Of a stretch of 64,000 nucleotides of DNA, positions 8,418 through 17,091 are shown piece after piece. The translations under genes were made by a program, and so were the position numbers. Source of the stretch: Hymenobacter gummosus. GTDB taxonomy: Bacteria > Bacteroidota > Bacteroidia > Cytophagales > Hymenobacteraceae. Position 1 is the first letter of the stretch. Every line of letters begins with the position of its first letter. A model generated the notes under the pieces. That model was not told where the DNA came from. It made no database searches and worked only from the letters and a program-made list of their open reading frames with translations. The DNA is taken from positions 124,001 through 188,000 of the forward strand of contig NZ_RXOF01000001.1 of assembly GCF_003970915.1 (NCBI RefSeq). Reading direction: 5' to 3'.

Positions 8418-9488
8418 ATGCCGACCGCTCCGCCCGCCCCCACGCTCCGGCTGCCCACGCGCGGCGTGGGCAAGCTGCTGCTCAAAGCCTTTCTGCTGAC
8501 GTTGCCCTTCAGCACGGTGGTGGCAAGTTATCTGGTGCTGGACCCGTTTCAGGTGCTCTATCACTACGACGCCTTTGCCACGCAGGTCATTCCGAACCGG
8601 GACTACTTCAGCACCCAGACGTTTGTGAACAACTACCCGCGGCATCCTTACCGGTCCTTTATTCTGGGCAACTCCCGCACGCTGGGCTTCGCGGTGAGCG
8701 ACTGGGTGAACTACACCCACGACCCGCTCAGCTTCCACTACGACGCGCTGGCCGAGTCGCTGTTTGGCGTGTGGAAGAAGCTGCAATTCCTGGAAAACCA
8801 GGGCGTCCGGCCCAGGCACGTGCTCATCGTCTGCGACGCGCAGCTGCTCGCCCAAACCCGGGACGTCGACTCGCACCTGTTTCGCAAGGACCCGCGCCTG
8901 ACGGGGGAACTGCCTTTTCGCTTTCAGCTGTCGTTTTTCCGGGCCTACCTCGCCCGCTTCTTCTTCTGGCACTACTGGAAGCTGAAGCTGACGGGGCAGG
9001 TGACGCCGGGCATGGAGGATTTGTTCAACACCCGGGGCGGGGGCGTTGCGCCCGTGACCAACGACATGCTCCTGACCGAGGTGGAGCAGCAGATTGCCGC
9101 CGACTCCGTGGGTTTTTACGCGCACAACCCGGGCCTGCCGCCGCGCCCGGCCCGGCCCCCGGTCAGCCCGGCGGTTATCGGCCCCGAAGCCCGGCAGCAG
9201 CTCGAAGCCATCCGGGCCATTCTGGTGCGCCACCGTACCGACTACCATTTCGTCATCAGCCCGTTGTATTCGCAGGAAGCCCTTAACCCCGCCGACCTGG
9301 CCTACCTGGTGCAGACCTTTGGGCGGGAGCGTATTCACAATTTCAGCGGCGTAAACGAACTGACCAGGTACCCCGGCCACTATTACGAAGCCTCGCACTA
9401 CCGCCCGCTGGTGGGCCGCAAAATCATGCGGCTGATTTACGCCCAGGATTCGACGGCCCTCGGGTCGGGGCAAAGGGCCGGCAACTGA
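8418..9488 (+). CDS. MBOAT-associated SGNH-like periplasmic acyltransferase/esterase
   Basis: A 356-residue protein with one N-terminal hydrophobic anchor (about residues 20-42) and an extracytoplasmic domain. FILGNSRTLGF (81-91) resembles block I of SGNH/DltD/AlgJ-type partners of MBOAT proteins, with Ser86 as candidate nucleophile. Near the C-terminus YEASHYRP supplies the His expected of block V. It starts 9 bases after the MBOAT gene, which fits an AlgI/AlgJ-like pair completing extracytoplasmic O-acylation. The family assignment rests on motif and context because overall similarity is low. It appears to be the last gene of the operon. Confidence 0.65.
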   Translation: MPTAPPAPTLRLPTRGVGKLLLKAFLLTLPFSTVVASYLVLDPFQVLYHYDAFATQVIPNRDYFSTQTFVNNYPRHPYRSFILGNSRTLGFAVSDWVNYTHDPLSFHYDALAESLFGVWKKLQFLENQGVRPRHVLIVCDAQLLAQTRDVDSHLFRKDPRLTGELPFRFQLSFFRAYLARFFFWHYWKLKLTGQVTPGMEDLFNTRGGGVAPVTNDMLLTEVEQQIAADSVGFYAHNPGLPPRPARPPVSPAVIGPEARQQLEAIRAILVRHRTDYHFVISPLYSQEALNPADLAYLVQTFGRERIHNFSGVNELTRYPGHYYEASHYRPLVGRKIMRLIYAQDSTALGSGQRAGN

Positions 9489-9663
9489 AGGCCAAACTGC
9501 CCGGGCCGCCGGTGTGGGTGTGGTGGGCCTGCACTACGCGCAGCTCGCCCGCCAGCACGCCCACCAGCAGGCAGTCCTCAGCAGCTACCTCGCCCCGGTA
9601 GCGCCGGTCGCCGCGGCAGGTAGCCAGCACGTCGACGAAGGGATTCAGCTGTTTGCCAGTCAT
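9424..9663 (-). CDS. Possible small protein, unknown
   Basis: An open frame of 79 codons antisense to the end of the SGNH-like gene. The first 50 residues look protein-like (GEVAAEDCLLVGVLAGELRVV), while the tail is low-quality and overlaps the upstream gene. A perfect TACCTTTG, matching the Bacteroidota -7 consensus TAnnTTTG, lies at 9717-9724 in the right orientation, about 55 bases before the ATG, but I see no -33 TTTG. It could be a gene remnant or not a gene at all. Confidence 0.25.
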   Translation of the reverse strand: MTGKQLNPFVDVLATCRGDRRYRGEVAAEDCLLVGVLAGELRVVQAHHTHTGGPGSLAFSCRPFAPTRGPSNPGRKSAA

Positions 9664-10002
9664 GGGGAAGATGCTTGCGCCGCTCGGCCGCCGCTACCAG
9701 CAGCGCTTTGTCGACGGCAAAGGTAGGGGGCCAGCCCGCCCGGCTACTTTGCTCAGAAGGCCAAAATTGCTTTGCTCAGCGGCCCACCCGCCCCGAAGCC
9801 GCCCGGCGTTGTAATGGTCGTAAGCCCCGGAGTTGGCCGCTCCGCCGCGCGGCGCTGGGCTTCAGCAGGCTCCCGCCCGCCCCGGATAGGACGGCGCCGA
9901 AGCGGTGCTGTTGGCTAAACGGGAAAAGTTAGGTTGATTTGCTCCTGAGCAAGCCAATCGAACGGGCGTCCAGCAGCGCCGGGTTTAGCTTCACTCCCCG
10001 GC
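9489..10002. other. Intergenic region, 514 bases
   Basis: Separates the export operon from the AraC gene at 10003. Apart from the doubtful minus-strand frame at 9424-9663 I see no convincing gene, RNA or strong hairpin. Confidence 0.5.
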
Positions 10003-10983
10003 ATGACGTTCCGTTTTGTTGCGACGCCCGATTTCGACTTTCTGACCCAGTTTGCCCAGCACCTGCAGGTGCCCGTGCACGACGGCCAGGTATCCTTGCC
10101 TGAGCACCTGGGCCGGGGCTACGTGCGCAAGCTGCAGTTCGGGGTTGATTTCAAGCTCACCGTGCACCGCTACGAGCTGCGCGAAGACCTCGTCATCCAG
10201 CGCCAGGCGGCCGGCGGCGGCAGTGAGCAGATTACCATCTTCTTCTACAACAACGAGCAGCCGCTGGACATTGCCTTCGCCAACCACCCGCAGGTGCGGT
10301 TTTCGCAGCGCGACGAGTCGGCCGTGCAGCTCACCTCCAACGACCTGAGCTCCACCATCCGCTTTCCGGCCCGGCAGGCGGTGCACTACCTGGTGGTGGC
10401 CCTCAAGACGCCGCGCCTGAAGGCGCTGCTGGCCGGCAACGAGCCCCACCCGGTGCTCAGCGCCCTGACGGCCGATGGGGGCTCTTTCCTGTTCTTCGAA
10501 AGCCTGTCGGCCGAAGCCAAGCTGCTGCTCAAGAACATCACGGAGGTCAACCAGCACGACGGGCTGAGCCATTTCTACGTCCAGGTGAAAGTGCAGGAGC
10601 TGCTTTACCTGGTGTTTCGCAAGCTGCTGCTGCGCGAGTCGGCCCCGCACCAGCCCATCAACAGCGCCGACGCGGAGCGGCTGCTGCAGGTGCACGAGCA
10701 GCTGCTCACCGACCTGAGCACGCCGCCGGTGCTGCGCGAGCTGGCCCAACAGGCAGCCATGAGCGAAACCAAGCTCAAGCAGCTCTTCAAGCAGACCTTC
10801 GGCAGCTCGGTGTACACCTACTTCCAGCAGGCCCGCATGAAGGAAGCGGCGTTTCTGCTGAAGCAGGGGCAGCGTTCCGTGGCCGAGGTGGGCTACGCGC
10901 TGGGCTTTTCGAACCTGAGCCATTTCAGCCGGCTGTTCGAGAAGCACTACGGCCTCAACCCCAAGCGCTACGCGCAGTCGTGA
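10003..10983 (+). CDS. AraC-family transcriptional regulator
   Basis: A 326-residue regulator. The C-terminal 100 residues hold the two helix-turn-helix units of the AraC/XylS domain (LRELAQQAAMSETKLKQLFK and the second-helix block VAEVGYALGFSNLSHFSRLFEKHYGLNPKRY). The N-terminal about 220 residues form an effector domain with no recognised cofactor motif. It is 7 bases from the converging cupin gene on the other strand. The target is unknown; neighbouring cupin and oxidoreductase genes are candidates. Confidence 0.88.
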   Translation: MTFRFVATPDFDFLTQFAQHLQVPVHDGQVSLPEHLGRGYVRKLQFGVDFKLTVHRYELREDLVIQRQAAGGGSEQITIFFYNNEQPLDIAFANHPQVRFSQRDESAVQLTSNDLSSTIRFPARQAVHYLVVALKTPRLKALLAGNEPHPVLSALTADGGSFLFFESLSAEAKLLLKNITEVNQHDGLSHFYVQVKVQELLYLVFRKLLLRESAPHQPINSADAERLLQVHEQLLTDLSTPPVLRELAQQAAMSETKLKQLFKQTFGSSVYTYFQQARMKEAAFLLKQGQRSVAEVGYALGFSNLSHFSRLFEKHYGLNPKRYAQS

Positions 10984-10990
10984 GGGCGCG

Positions 10991-11491
10991 CTAGCCGAGG
11001 TAGTTCGGCGGAAACACTTGCTGCCCGTGCTCCCGGGCCAGGGCCTGGATGCGCTGAATGGCTTCCGCATCCAGCGGGGGCGGCGGCAGAAACTGGCCTA
11101 CCGCCACCGGCTGGCCGATGTGCTGAAAAAACTCTTCCAGCCCCGCCGGCACCACCGTGCACAGCAGCCGGGCCGGCCGGTCGCTCTTGTTCTTGAAGCC
11201 GTGCACCACCCCGCCCTTCGGAATGCGGACGAAGGCGCCGGCGGTGGCCACGGACGTGCCGAACTCCGACCTGAACTCCACTTCGCCCTCGACCACGAAG
11301 AAGGTTTCCTCGATGTCGGCGTGGGCGTGGGGGCCGGGGCCGCCGCCGGGCGGCACCAGCATATCGATGGTGGCGTAGGCGCCGGCCGTATCCTTGCCCG
11401 CAGCCAGAATGCGGTAGTTGCTGCCCATGACGGCCAGAGCCTGGCCCTGGGCGGGCGCCAGAATGGTGGGGGCTGGTTGATGCGTGTCCAT
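10991..11491 (-). CDS. Cupin-domain protein
   Basis: A 166-residue single-domain cupin. Motif 1 is G-P-HAHADIEETFFVVEGEVEF (metal-binding His, His and Glu) and motif 2 contains IPKGGVVHGFKN. The layout fits small quercetinase-like or storage-type cupins, usually metal-dependent dioxygenases or isomerases; the substrate cannot be inferred. I use the ATG at 11491 (MDTHQPAPT); the open frame continues upstream through the palindrome at 11552-11620, which is not coding. It is divergent from the zinc-free oxidoreductase at 11758. Confidence 0.8.
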   Translation of the reverse strand: MDTHQPAPTILAPAQGQALAVMGSNYRILAAGKDTAGAYATIDMLVPPGGGPGPHAHADIEETFFVVEGEVEFRSEFGTSVATAGAFVRIPKGGVVHGFKNKSDRPARLLCTVVPAGLEEFFQHIGQPVAVGQFLPPPPLDAEAIQRIQALAREHGQQVFPPNYLG

Positions 11492-11551
11492 TGTCGTGTG
11501 GCTAAAAGTGTGCAGCAAAGGTGGGCCGCCGCGCCCCCCGGCGCCACTCCG

Positions 11552-11620
11552 AAGCGGCGCAAAAACAGTCCGATCGGGCAGCGCATTTCGCCGCCCGATC
11601 GGACTGTTTTTGCGCCGTTT
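11552..11620. repeat. Large perfect palindrome between divergent genes
   Basis: Arms at 11556-11579 and 11593-11616 are perfectly complementary over 24 bases around a 13-base spacer. The pairing extends to 11552 and 11620 with one mismatch. The core includes CAGTCCGATCGG. It lies between two divergent start codons, so it is not a normal terminator; a mobile palindromic repeat or a dyad operator are the options. Confidence 0.8.
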
Positions 11621-11757
11621 TGCGCTACCGCCCGCAGCGGTTGCCCCTCCACCTTTGCCAGGCAACAACCACCCCGCGGCAGCCCCAAACGGGTTGTCCC
11701 CCCACAGGCGAAGCGCGGGCCTGGCTTGCTGCGGTATTCACCAAAACCAACAACGCC

Positions 11758-12699
11758 ATGCGTAAAGTATTGTACGACCGGTTCGGCAATGAGCAGGTCC
11801 TGATGGTGCGCGAGCAGCCCACCCCCACCATTGCCCAAAACCAGCTGCTGATTCAGGTTAAAGCCGCTTCCATCAACCCCCTGGACTGGAAAATTTACCG
11901 CGGCGAGATGAAGCTCCTGTCGGGCTCGACGTTTCCCAAAGGCGTCGGCATCGACTTTGCCGGCATTGTGGCGCAGGTGGGCGCCGGCGTCACGGACTAC
12001 CGGGCCGGCGACGCCGTATTTGGCTTCCTGGAGGTATTCAAGGGCGGCGCGCTGGCCGATTACGTGGTAGTCACCGAAACGGCCATTGCGCCCAAACCGG
12101 CCAGCATTTCGTTTGACCAGGCCGCCGTTCTGCCGGTCACCGGCCTGGCGGCCCTGCAGATTGTCGACGAGCTGGCCGCCGTGGGCCCGGGCCAGGAGGT
12201 GCTCATCAACGGGGCCAGCGGCGGCGTGGGCCTGTTTGCCATCCAGCGGGCCAAGCAGCGCGGGGCCCGCGTCACGGCCGTAGCCGGCCCGGCGGGCGTA
12301 GAGCGCGCCACCCAAATGGGGGCCGATGCGGTGGTTGATTACACGAAGCAAGCCATCAGCCAGCTGGCGCAGCGGTTCGACGCCATCATCGACCTGTCGG
12401 ACAAGCTGACCTTTGCCGAGGCCCGACAACTGCTGAAGTCGCGGGGCACCTTTGTCAGCATGCTGCCCTCGCCGCTGGGGCTGGTGCAGGCGTTTCTCCA
12501 CAACCTGTTCTCGGGCCAGAAACACCGGATTCTTATCCTGAAGCCCACCGCGGCGGGGCTCCGCACCCTGGCAGATCTGGCCGAGCACCAGTTGCAAATC
12601 CCGGTGGAAAAGGCGTATGAACTGGCCAACGTGCGGCAGGCCTACCAGGAAACCAGCCAGGGCAAGGTGAAAGGCAAGGCGGTGGTCGTGCTGGCCTAA
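11758..12699 (+). CDS. NAD(P)-dependent quinone oxidoreductase-like protein (MDR superfamily)
   Basis: A 313-residue medium-chain dehydrogenase/reductase of the zinc-independent quinone oxidoreductase type. It has an N-terminal GroES-like barrel (SINPLDWKIYRGEM and PKGVGIDFAGIV) and a Rossmann domain with the glycine motif NGASGGVGLFAIQ near residue 155. The catalytic-zinc Cys/His set of alcohol dehydrogenases is absent. It should reduce quinones or enones with NADPH in the cytoplasm. The ATG at 11758 fits the family start. It converges on the SDR gene at 12751. Confidence 0.88.
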   Translation: MRKVLYDRFGNEQVLMVREQPTPTIAQNQLLIQVKAASINPLDWKIYRGEMKLLSGSTFPKGVGIDFAGIVAQVGAGVTDYRAGDAVFGFLEVFKGGALADYVVVTETAIAPKPASISFDQAAVLPVTGLAALQIVDELAAVGPGQEVLINGASGGVGLFAIQRAKQRGARVTAVAGPAGVERATQMGADAVVDYTKQAISQLAQRFDAIIDLSDKLTFAEARQLLKSRGTFVSMLPSPLGLVQAFLHNLFSGQKHRILILKPTAAGLRTLADLAEHQLQIPVEKAYELANVRQAYQETSQGKVKGKAVVVLA

Positions 12700-12750
12700 G
12701 CCGGGCGCGTGGGGCCCCGGCCAGGTGGGCGGGCCGGCGCCACAGCCGCC

Positions 12751-13491
12751 TCAGCTTTGCGCCGTGGGGCGCACCACTAGTTCATTCACGTCCACGTCGG
12801 CCGGCTGCGCCATGGCAAAAGCAATGGCGCGGGCAATGGCCTCGGGCGCAAGGCCGATTTCGCCCATGCGCGCGGTAATCTGGGCCCGGACGGCCGGGTC
12901 GGGCATCGAGCCGGCCAGGTTGGTTTGCACGAAGCCCGGCGAGATGCCCGTTACCCGCAGGTGCGGGCCCGCCTCCTGCCGCAGCCCCTCGGTGAGGGTG
13001 CGGGCGGCGTTTTTGGTGGCCGCGTACACCGCCATGGTGGGTACCACGCTCAGGCCGGCCGTCGAGAGTACGTTCACGAAATGCCCGCTTTGCTGCTGCC
13101 GGAACACGGGTAGCGCCGCGGCAATGGCGTAGAGCAAGCCTTTCAGGTTCACGTCAATCATGGCCTCCCAGTCGTCCACCTGCCCTTCGTCCAGCAGCGA
13201 GATGGGCGCAATGCCCGCGTTGCTGACGACCACGTCGAGCCGGCCGTAGTGCGACCGGGCCAGCTGCACCAGCGCCGCCACCTCGGCCCGCCGCCCCACG
13301 TCGGTAGCCGCGTACACGGCCTGCCCGCCCGCCGCTACGATGCGGTGCTGCAGGGCCTGCAGGGGCGCGGTGCGGCGGGCGCCCAGCACCAGTTTGGCCC
13401 CGCGCTCAGCCAGCAGCAGGGCCGTAGCCTCGCCGATGCCGCTGCTGGCCCCGGTGAGCAGAATGACTTTACCAGCAATGCCGTTTTCCAT
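12751..13491 (-). CDS. Short-chain dehydrogenase/reductase (SDR)
   Basis: A 246-residue classical SDR: cofactor motif TGASSGIG (about residues 14-21), NNAG-equivalent SNAG, and the catalytic Ser and Tyr-x-x-x-Lys as YAATK. The ARR after the second strand suggests NADP preference. It oxidises or reduces a small carbonyl/alcohol substrate that is unknown. The ATG at 13491 (MENGIAGK) matches the usual family start. It lies 87 bases downstream of, and on the same strand as, an AraC-type regulator, which may control it. Confidence 0.9.
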   Translation of the reverse strand: MENGIAGKVILLTGASSGIGEATALLLAERGAKLVLGARRTAPLQALQHRIVAAGGQAVYAATDVGRRAEVAALVQLARSHYGRLDVVVSNAGIAPISLLDEGQVDDWEAMIDVNLKGLLYAIAAALPVFRQQQSGHFVNVLSTAGLSVVPTMAVYAATKNAARTLTEGLRQEAGPHLRVTGISPGFVQTNLAGSMPDPAVRAQITARMGEIGLAPEAIARAIAFAMAQPADVDVNELVVRPTAQS

Positions 13492-13578
13492 AATGCCTGA
13501 CGTTTGCGTTGAGAATGATATCCAACGCAAAGGTCGGCGCCCGGTGGGGCGGCCAAGGTATGCCAATCAAGCCACGGC

Positions 13579-14487
13579 TTATGAAAGTGACGTCACCGGC
13601 TGGGCGGCCTGACGGCGGTAGTGCGCGGGCGTATGGCCCGTGTGCTTTTTGAAAAAGGCGTGGAAGTTGGCCGTGTGCCCAAAGCCCAGGCCGTAGGCAA
13701 TATCGGCCACGCTCCAGTTGCTGTGTTGCAGCAGGGCCTGGGCTTCCTGCACCAGCCGCCCGGCCAGGTGCGCGGTGGTGCTGTGGCCGGTGGCAGCCTT
13801 CAGGGCCTTGTTCAGATGGTTGGGATGCACCCCCAGCTGCCGGGCAAACTCCGCGGCGGTTTTGAGCACCAGCGGCTGCGCGGGCGAAAGCAGCGGAAAC
13901 TGCTGCCCCAGCAAATCCAGAAACTGCGCCTGCAGCCGCTGCGCCGCCGGCACCGGGGCCGAAGCCGTCGGCAGCAGCCGCACCGATTCGTGCAGCAGCA
14001 ACTGCACGTAGTTGCGCAGCACCTCGTACTTGTGCGCGTAGGACGAAGGCAGCTCGGCCAGTATCTGCTCGAACAGATAGCGGAGTCGCTGCACCGTGGC
14101 GGCGAGTGGAAATAGTACCGGCACAGCGCCCACCCGAAACAGCGGGGAGTGTGCCAGGGTGGCCGTGCGCAGCTGCGGCGTGCTAAACTCCTCCGTAAAC
14201 AGGCACGCGAAGCCCGTTTCGTCGCCCCCCGTCCGCTCCCAGGCGTAGGGAATCTGCGGGTTCACGAAAATCAGGGCGCAGCCTTGCACGCGCACGCGCT
14301 GGTCGGCGTAGGACAGGATGCCCTCGGCCCCGCACAGCAGCTTTAACTTGTAGAAGTCGCGCCGCACGTGCGGGTAAAAGTCCGGGGCGGCCGGGGCCTC
14401 GATGCGGTACGCCGTAACCAGCCCCGTCGCGGGTTCTCCCCGGCCGTACGCGCGGTAATAGTCTGCAATGGCTTCAAAGGTCGGCAT
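13579..14487 (-). CDS. AraC-family transcriptional regulator
   Basis: A 302-residue regulator with an N-terminal cupin-like sensing domain (RRDFYKLKLLCGAEGILSYA and FVNPQIPYAWE) and a C-terminal AraC helix-turn-helix domain (about 205-300, ending VADIAYGLGFGHTANFHAFFKKHTGHTPAHYR). It is transcribed toward the SDR gene at 12751-13491, forming a regulator-reductase pair. The sensing domain closely parallels that of the truncated regulator at 15084-15401. Confidence 0.9.
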   Translation of the reverse strand: MPTFEAIADYYRAYGRGEPATGLVTAYRIEAPAAPDFYPHVRRDFYKLKLLCGAEGILSYADQRVRVQGCALIFVNPQIPYAWERTGGDETGFACLFTEEFSTPQLRTATLAHSPLFRVGAVPVLFPLAATVQRLRYLFEQILAELPSSYAHKYEVLRNYVQLLLHESVRLLPTASAPVPAAQRLQAQFLDLLGQQFPLLSPAQPLVLKTAAEFARQLGVHPNHLNKALKAATGHSTTAHLAGRLVQEAQALLQHSNWSVADIAYGLGFGHTANFHAFFKKHTGHTPAHYRRQAAQPVTSLS

Positions 14488-14888
14488 CAGGTGAATGTAT
14501 GGATTTCACGCCATAAGGCCTGATAAGGTGGGCTTGGCAGTAGTTACGATTAACCCCAGGTACCGGCGGAGTTATTCGTCGGGGCTTGGGGTTTCTGCTG
14601 CGCTGCTCCCCGGAATCGGAGGCCGCCGGGTTGGCAGAGGTAGGCAAGGGAGAATTTGGTGACAAATGTCCTCGTTTCGCCTCCTGGCAAGCCGCCAGTT
14701 TTGCCTCACCAACTGACTGGGTATCAGCAGTCGGCTTCACGCCTGCCAGGGCAGCTGCCCGTAGCGGGTGCCGCTGGCGGCTACGGCTAACGCCACGGCC
14801 CGGGCGCCCGGCCCGCCTGCCCTTCTTCAAGTCTTAACCACCTCCCGCCCGCACAAACCGGGCGGGCAGGCCAACTCCCTTACCCCAA
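14488..14888. other. Intergenic region, 401 bases
   Basis: Lies between the divergent AraC gene and the SDR stump and presumably contains promoters for both. I see no convincing gene or strong hairpin. Confidence 0.5.
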
Positions 14889-15089
14889 ATGCACAAGCTA
14901 CAGAACAAGGTCGCCGTCGTTACCGGGGCCTCCAAAGGCATAGGTGCCGCCATTGCCGCCGCTTTTGCGGCCCAGGGCGCCAGGGTGGTGGTCAACTACG
15001 CCTCCAGCAAGGCCGGGGCCGACCGCGTGGTGCAGGCCATTACCGCCAAGGGCGGCGCCGCCATTGCCGTGCAGGGCGACGTGTTCGAA
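14889..15089 (+). pseudogene. Truncated SDR, N-terminal stump
   Basis: The first 65 codons encode a normal SDR N-terminus: [20 protein letters not shown], a second-strand [10 protein letters not shown] block, and AVQGDV where a classical SDR continues. Homology stops at about 15084-15089 (TTCGAA). The remaining frame to 15335 is antisense to an AraC fragment and does not look like protein. Catalytic Ser, Tyr and Lys are all lost, so no enzyme can be made. Confidence 0.8.
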
Positions 15090-15401
15090 GAGGCAGCAGT
15101 AGCCTTCGGGCGCGTCGGTGAGGGGCAGCCACCGGTACGGCACCCGCGGCGTGACCAGAAATACGGTGTTGCGGCCGCGGTGCGGCGCCCGGTCGGCATA
15201 CTCCACCTGGCTGTGCCCGCGGCAGAGCGTGATTTTGTGGTAGGCCCGTCGGCTGAACGTCATCGGGAGTGCTCCGCGCAGGTTTGCGAGCGGAAAGACG
15301 TTGACATGGCCCAGCCCGGCGTCCATGTTGGGTAGCGGCAGCACGCCCGCCGCCGACGCCGGGGTAGGCGCGCACGCGGCATAAAAGGTAGTCAGCGACA
15401 T
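15084..15401 (-). pseudogene. Truncated AraC-family regulator, N-terminal stump
   Basis: From the ATG at 15401 about 105 codons encode an AraC sensing domain ([42 protein letters not shown]). Similarity ends at the same TTCGAA where the facing SDR stump ends. The helix-turn-helix half is missing. Together the two stumps mark a deletion that fused the 5' parts of two converging genes. Confidence 0.75.
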
Positions 15402-15713
15402 TGGTTCTATAAGCGCACGAAATGAGCAGTCGAGCAGGTGGCGCGCAGCGAGGCGCCGCTGTGCTACTAAATAACAGGAGCTCCTGGCATTCGTTTAAGC
15501 CCGCCAGGAAACCGGCTAGCCCGCTCAGGCCGAGGCCCGCCACGCGGAGCAGCTGCTTCGGGTGGATAAGAAAGATAGAAGTCGAATGAGCCAGGCGTTA
15601 TCGAAAACGGAGCACTAGGCGTCGTAATAGAGCCCCGTCCGGCGTCGCAGCCGCGGAAACAGCCCGGCCACTCCCCCCGGGCCAGGCCGAAGCGGCGCCT
15701 CCCGTTAAAACGC
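15402..15713. other. Intergenic region, 312 bases
   Basis: No convincing gene. A short hydrophobic minus-strand stretch (near 15500-15545) could be the remnant of a membrane protein but is too weak to call. Confidence 0.4.
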
Positions 15714-15746
15714 AACAAGCCCCTCCGCGGCGCGAAGGGGCTTGTT
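15714..15746 (-). terminator. Intrinsic terminator of icd
   Basis: An 11-bp stem (AACAAGCCCCT with its complement at 15736-15746) around an 11-base loop lies 20 bases after the icd stop. A T-rich stretch follows on the minus strand. Confidence 0.75.
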
Positions 15747-15766
15747 CGTTGGCTCGTGCGGCGGGC

Positions 15767-16999
15767 TTAGCGGCCGAGCTTGGCTTTCAGGTTGGTGTCC
15801 AGGGCTTCCAGGAACTCCTCGGTGTAGAGGTAGTCGCGGCCGTGCTCCACTTTGTTGCCGTGGATGCAGACGGCCAGGTCCTTGGTCATCTTGCCGCTTT
15901 CCACGGTTTCGATGCACACCTGCTCCAGGGCGTGGCAGAAGTCAATCAGCTCCTGGTTGCCGTCGAGCTTGCCGCGGAACTCCAGGCCGCGCGTCCAGGC
16001 GAAGATGGAGGCAATCGGGTTCGTGGAGGTCGGCTTGCCCTTTTGATGGTCGCGGTAGTGGCGCGTCACGGTGCCGTGGGCAGCTTCAGCTTCCATGGTC
16101 TGCCCGTCGGGCGTTACCAGCGTGGAGGTCATCAGGCCCAAGGAGCCGAAGCCCTGCGCCACGGTGTCGCTCTGCACGTCGCCGTCGTAGTTTTTGCAGG
16201 CCCACACGAAGTTGCCGTTCCACTTCAGCGCCGAGGCCACCATGTCGTCGATGAGGCGGTGCTCGTAAGTGATGCCGGCGGCCGTAAACTTCTCCTGGTA
16301 GTCCTGCTCGTAGATTTCCTGGAACAGGTCCTTGAAGCGGCCGTCGTACTTCTTCAGGATGGTGTTCTTGGTGCTCAGGTACAGCGGCCAGCCCTTCATC
16401 AGGGCCTGGTTGAAGCAGGCGTGGGCGAAGCCGCGGATGCTTTCGTCGGTGTTGTACATGGCCAGGGCCACGCCGTCGCCCTTGAAGTTGTACACCTCAA
16501 ACGACTGCGCCTCGCCGCCGTCCTCGGGCTGGAAGGTGATGGTGAGCTTGCCCTTGCCCTTGGTCACGAAGTCGGTGGCGCGGTACTGGTCGCCGAAGGC
16601 GTGGCGGCCGATGCAGATGGGGGCCGTCCAGTTGGGCACCAGGCGCGGCACGTTCTGCATCACGATAGGCTCGCGGAACACGGTGCCGTCGAGGATGTTG
16701 CGGATGGTGCCGTTCGGCGACTTCCACATCTGCTTGAGACCGAACTCCTTCACGCGCTCCTCGTCGGGGGTGATGGTGGCGCATTTGATGCCCACGCCGT
16801 ACTGCTTGATGGCGTTGGCCGCGTCGATGGTCACCTGGTCGTTGGTTTCATCGCGGTACTCGATGCCGAGGTCGAAGTACTTGATGTCCAGCTCCAGGTA
16901 GGGGGTGATGAGCTTGTCCTTGATAAATTTCCAGATGATGCGCGTCATTTCGTCGCCATCCAGTTCGACTACGGGGTTTGCTACCTTGATTTTGGCCAT
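15767..16999 (-). CDS. icd: NADP-dependent isocitrate dehydrogenase (eukaryotic-like dimeric type)
   Basis: A 410-residue enzyme converting isocitrate to 2-oxoglutarate in the TCA cycle, yielding NADPH. The start [20 protein letters not shown], the substrate loop [26 protein letters not shown] and the cofactor region [15 protein letters not shown] are characteristic of the IDH1/IDH2-like class, not the E. coli class. The ATG at 16999 is chosen because upstream codons lack family similarity. It is transcribed alone with its own terminator, and a 20-bp palindrome lies about 100 bases upstream. It is divergent from ccoI. Confidence 0.96.
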   Translation of the reverse strand: MAKIKVANPVVELDGDEMTRIIWKFIKDKLITPYLELDIKYFDLGIEYRDETNDQVTIDAANAIKQYGVGIKCATITPDEERVKEFGLKQMWKSPNGTIRNILDGTVFREPIVMQNVPRLVPNWTAPICIGRHAFGDQYRATDFVTKGKGKLTITFQPEDGGEAQSFEVYNFKGDGVALAMYNTDESIRGFAHACFNQALMKGWPLYLSTKNTILKKYDGRFKDLFQEIYEQDYQEKFTAAGITYEHRLIDDMVASALKWNGNFVWACKNYDGDVQSDTVAQGFGSLGLMTSTLVTPDGQTMEAEAAHGTVTRHYRDHQKGKPTSTNPIASIFAWTRGLEFRGKLDGNQELIDFCHALEQVCIETVESGKMTKDLAVCIHGNKVEHGRDYLYTEEFLEALDTNLKAKLGR

Positions 17000-17091
17000 G
17001 GGCGTTAAGCTGTCGTGGCATCGGGCCACGGACCTTGTTGGTGTTGGAAAGGTGGGCGCCGGGCGGGCCCGGGGGCCGGCGGCGGCGTTTG

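Noticed and set aside
6813-9473. Very long open frame on the minus strand opposite the MBOAT and SGNH-like genes
   Set aside because: It is antisense to recognisable proteins, has Gln/His/Val-rich low-complexity translation typical of reversed GC-rich genes, and matches no family.
11552-11620. Rho-independent terminator
   Set aside because: It lies between two divergent start codons, so no transcript of either gene ends there.
14889-15335. A complete 148-residue short SDR variant
   Set aside because: Everything after residue 65 is the reverse complement of an AraC coding sequence and lacks the SDR catalytic residues.
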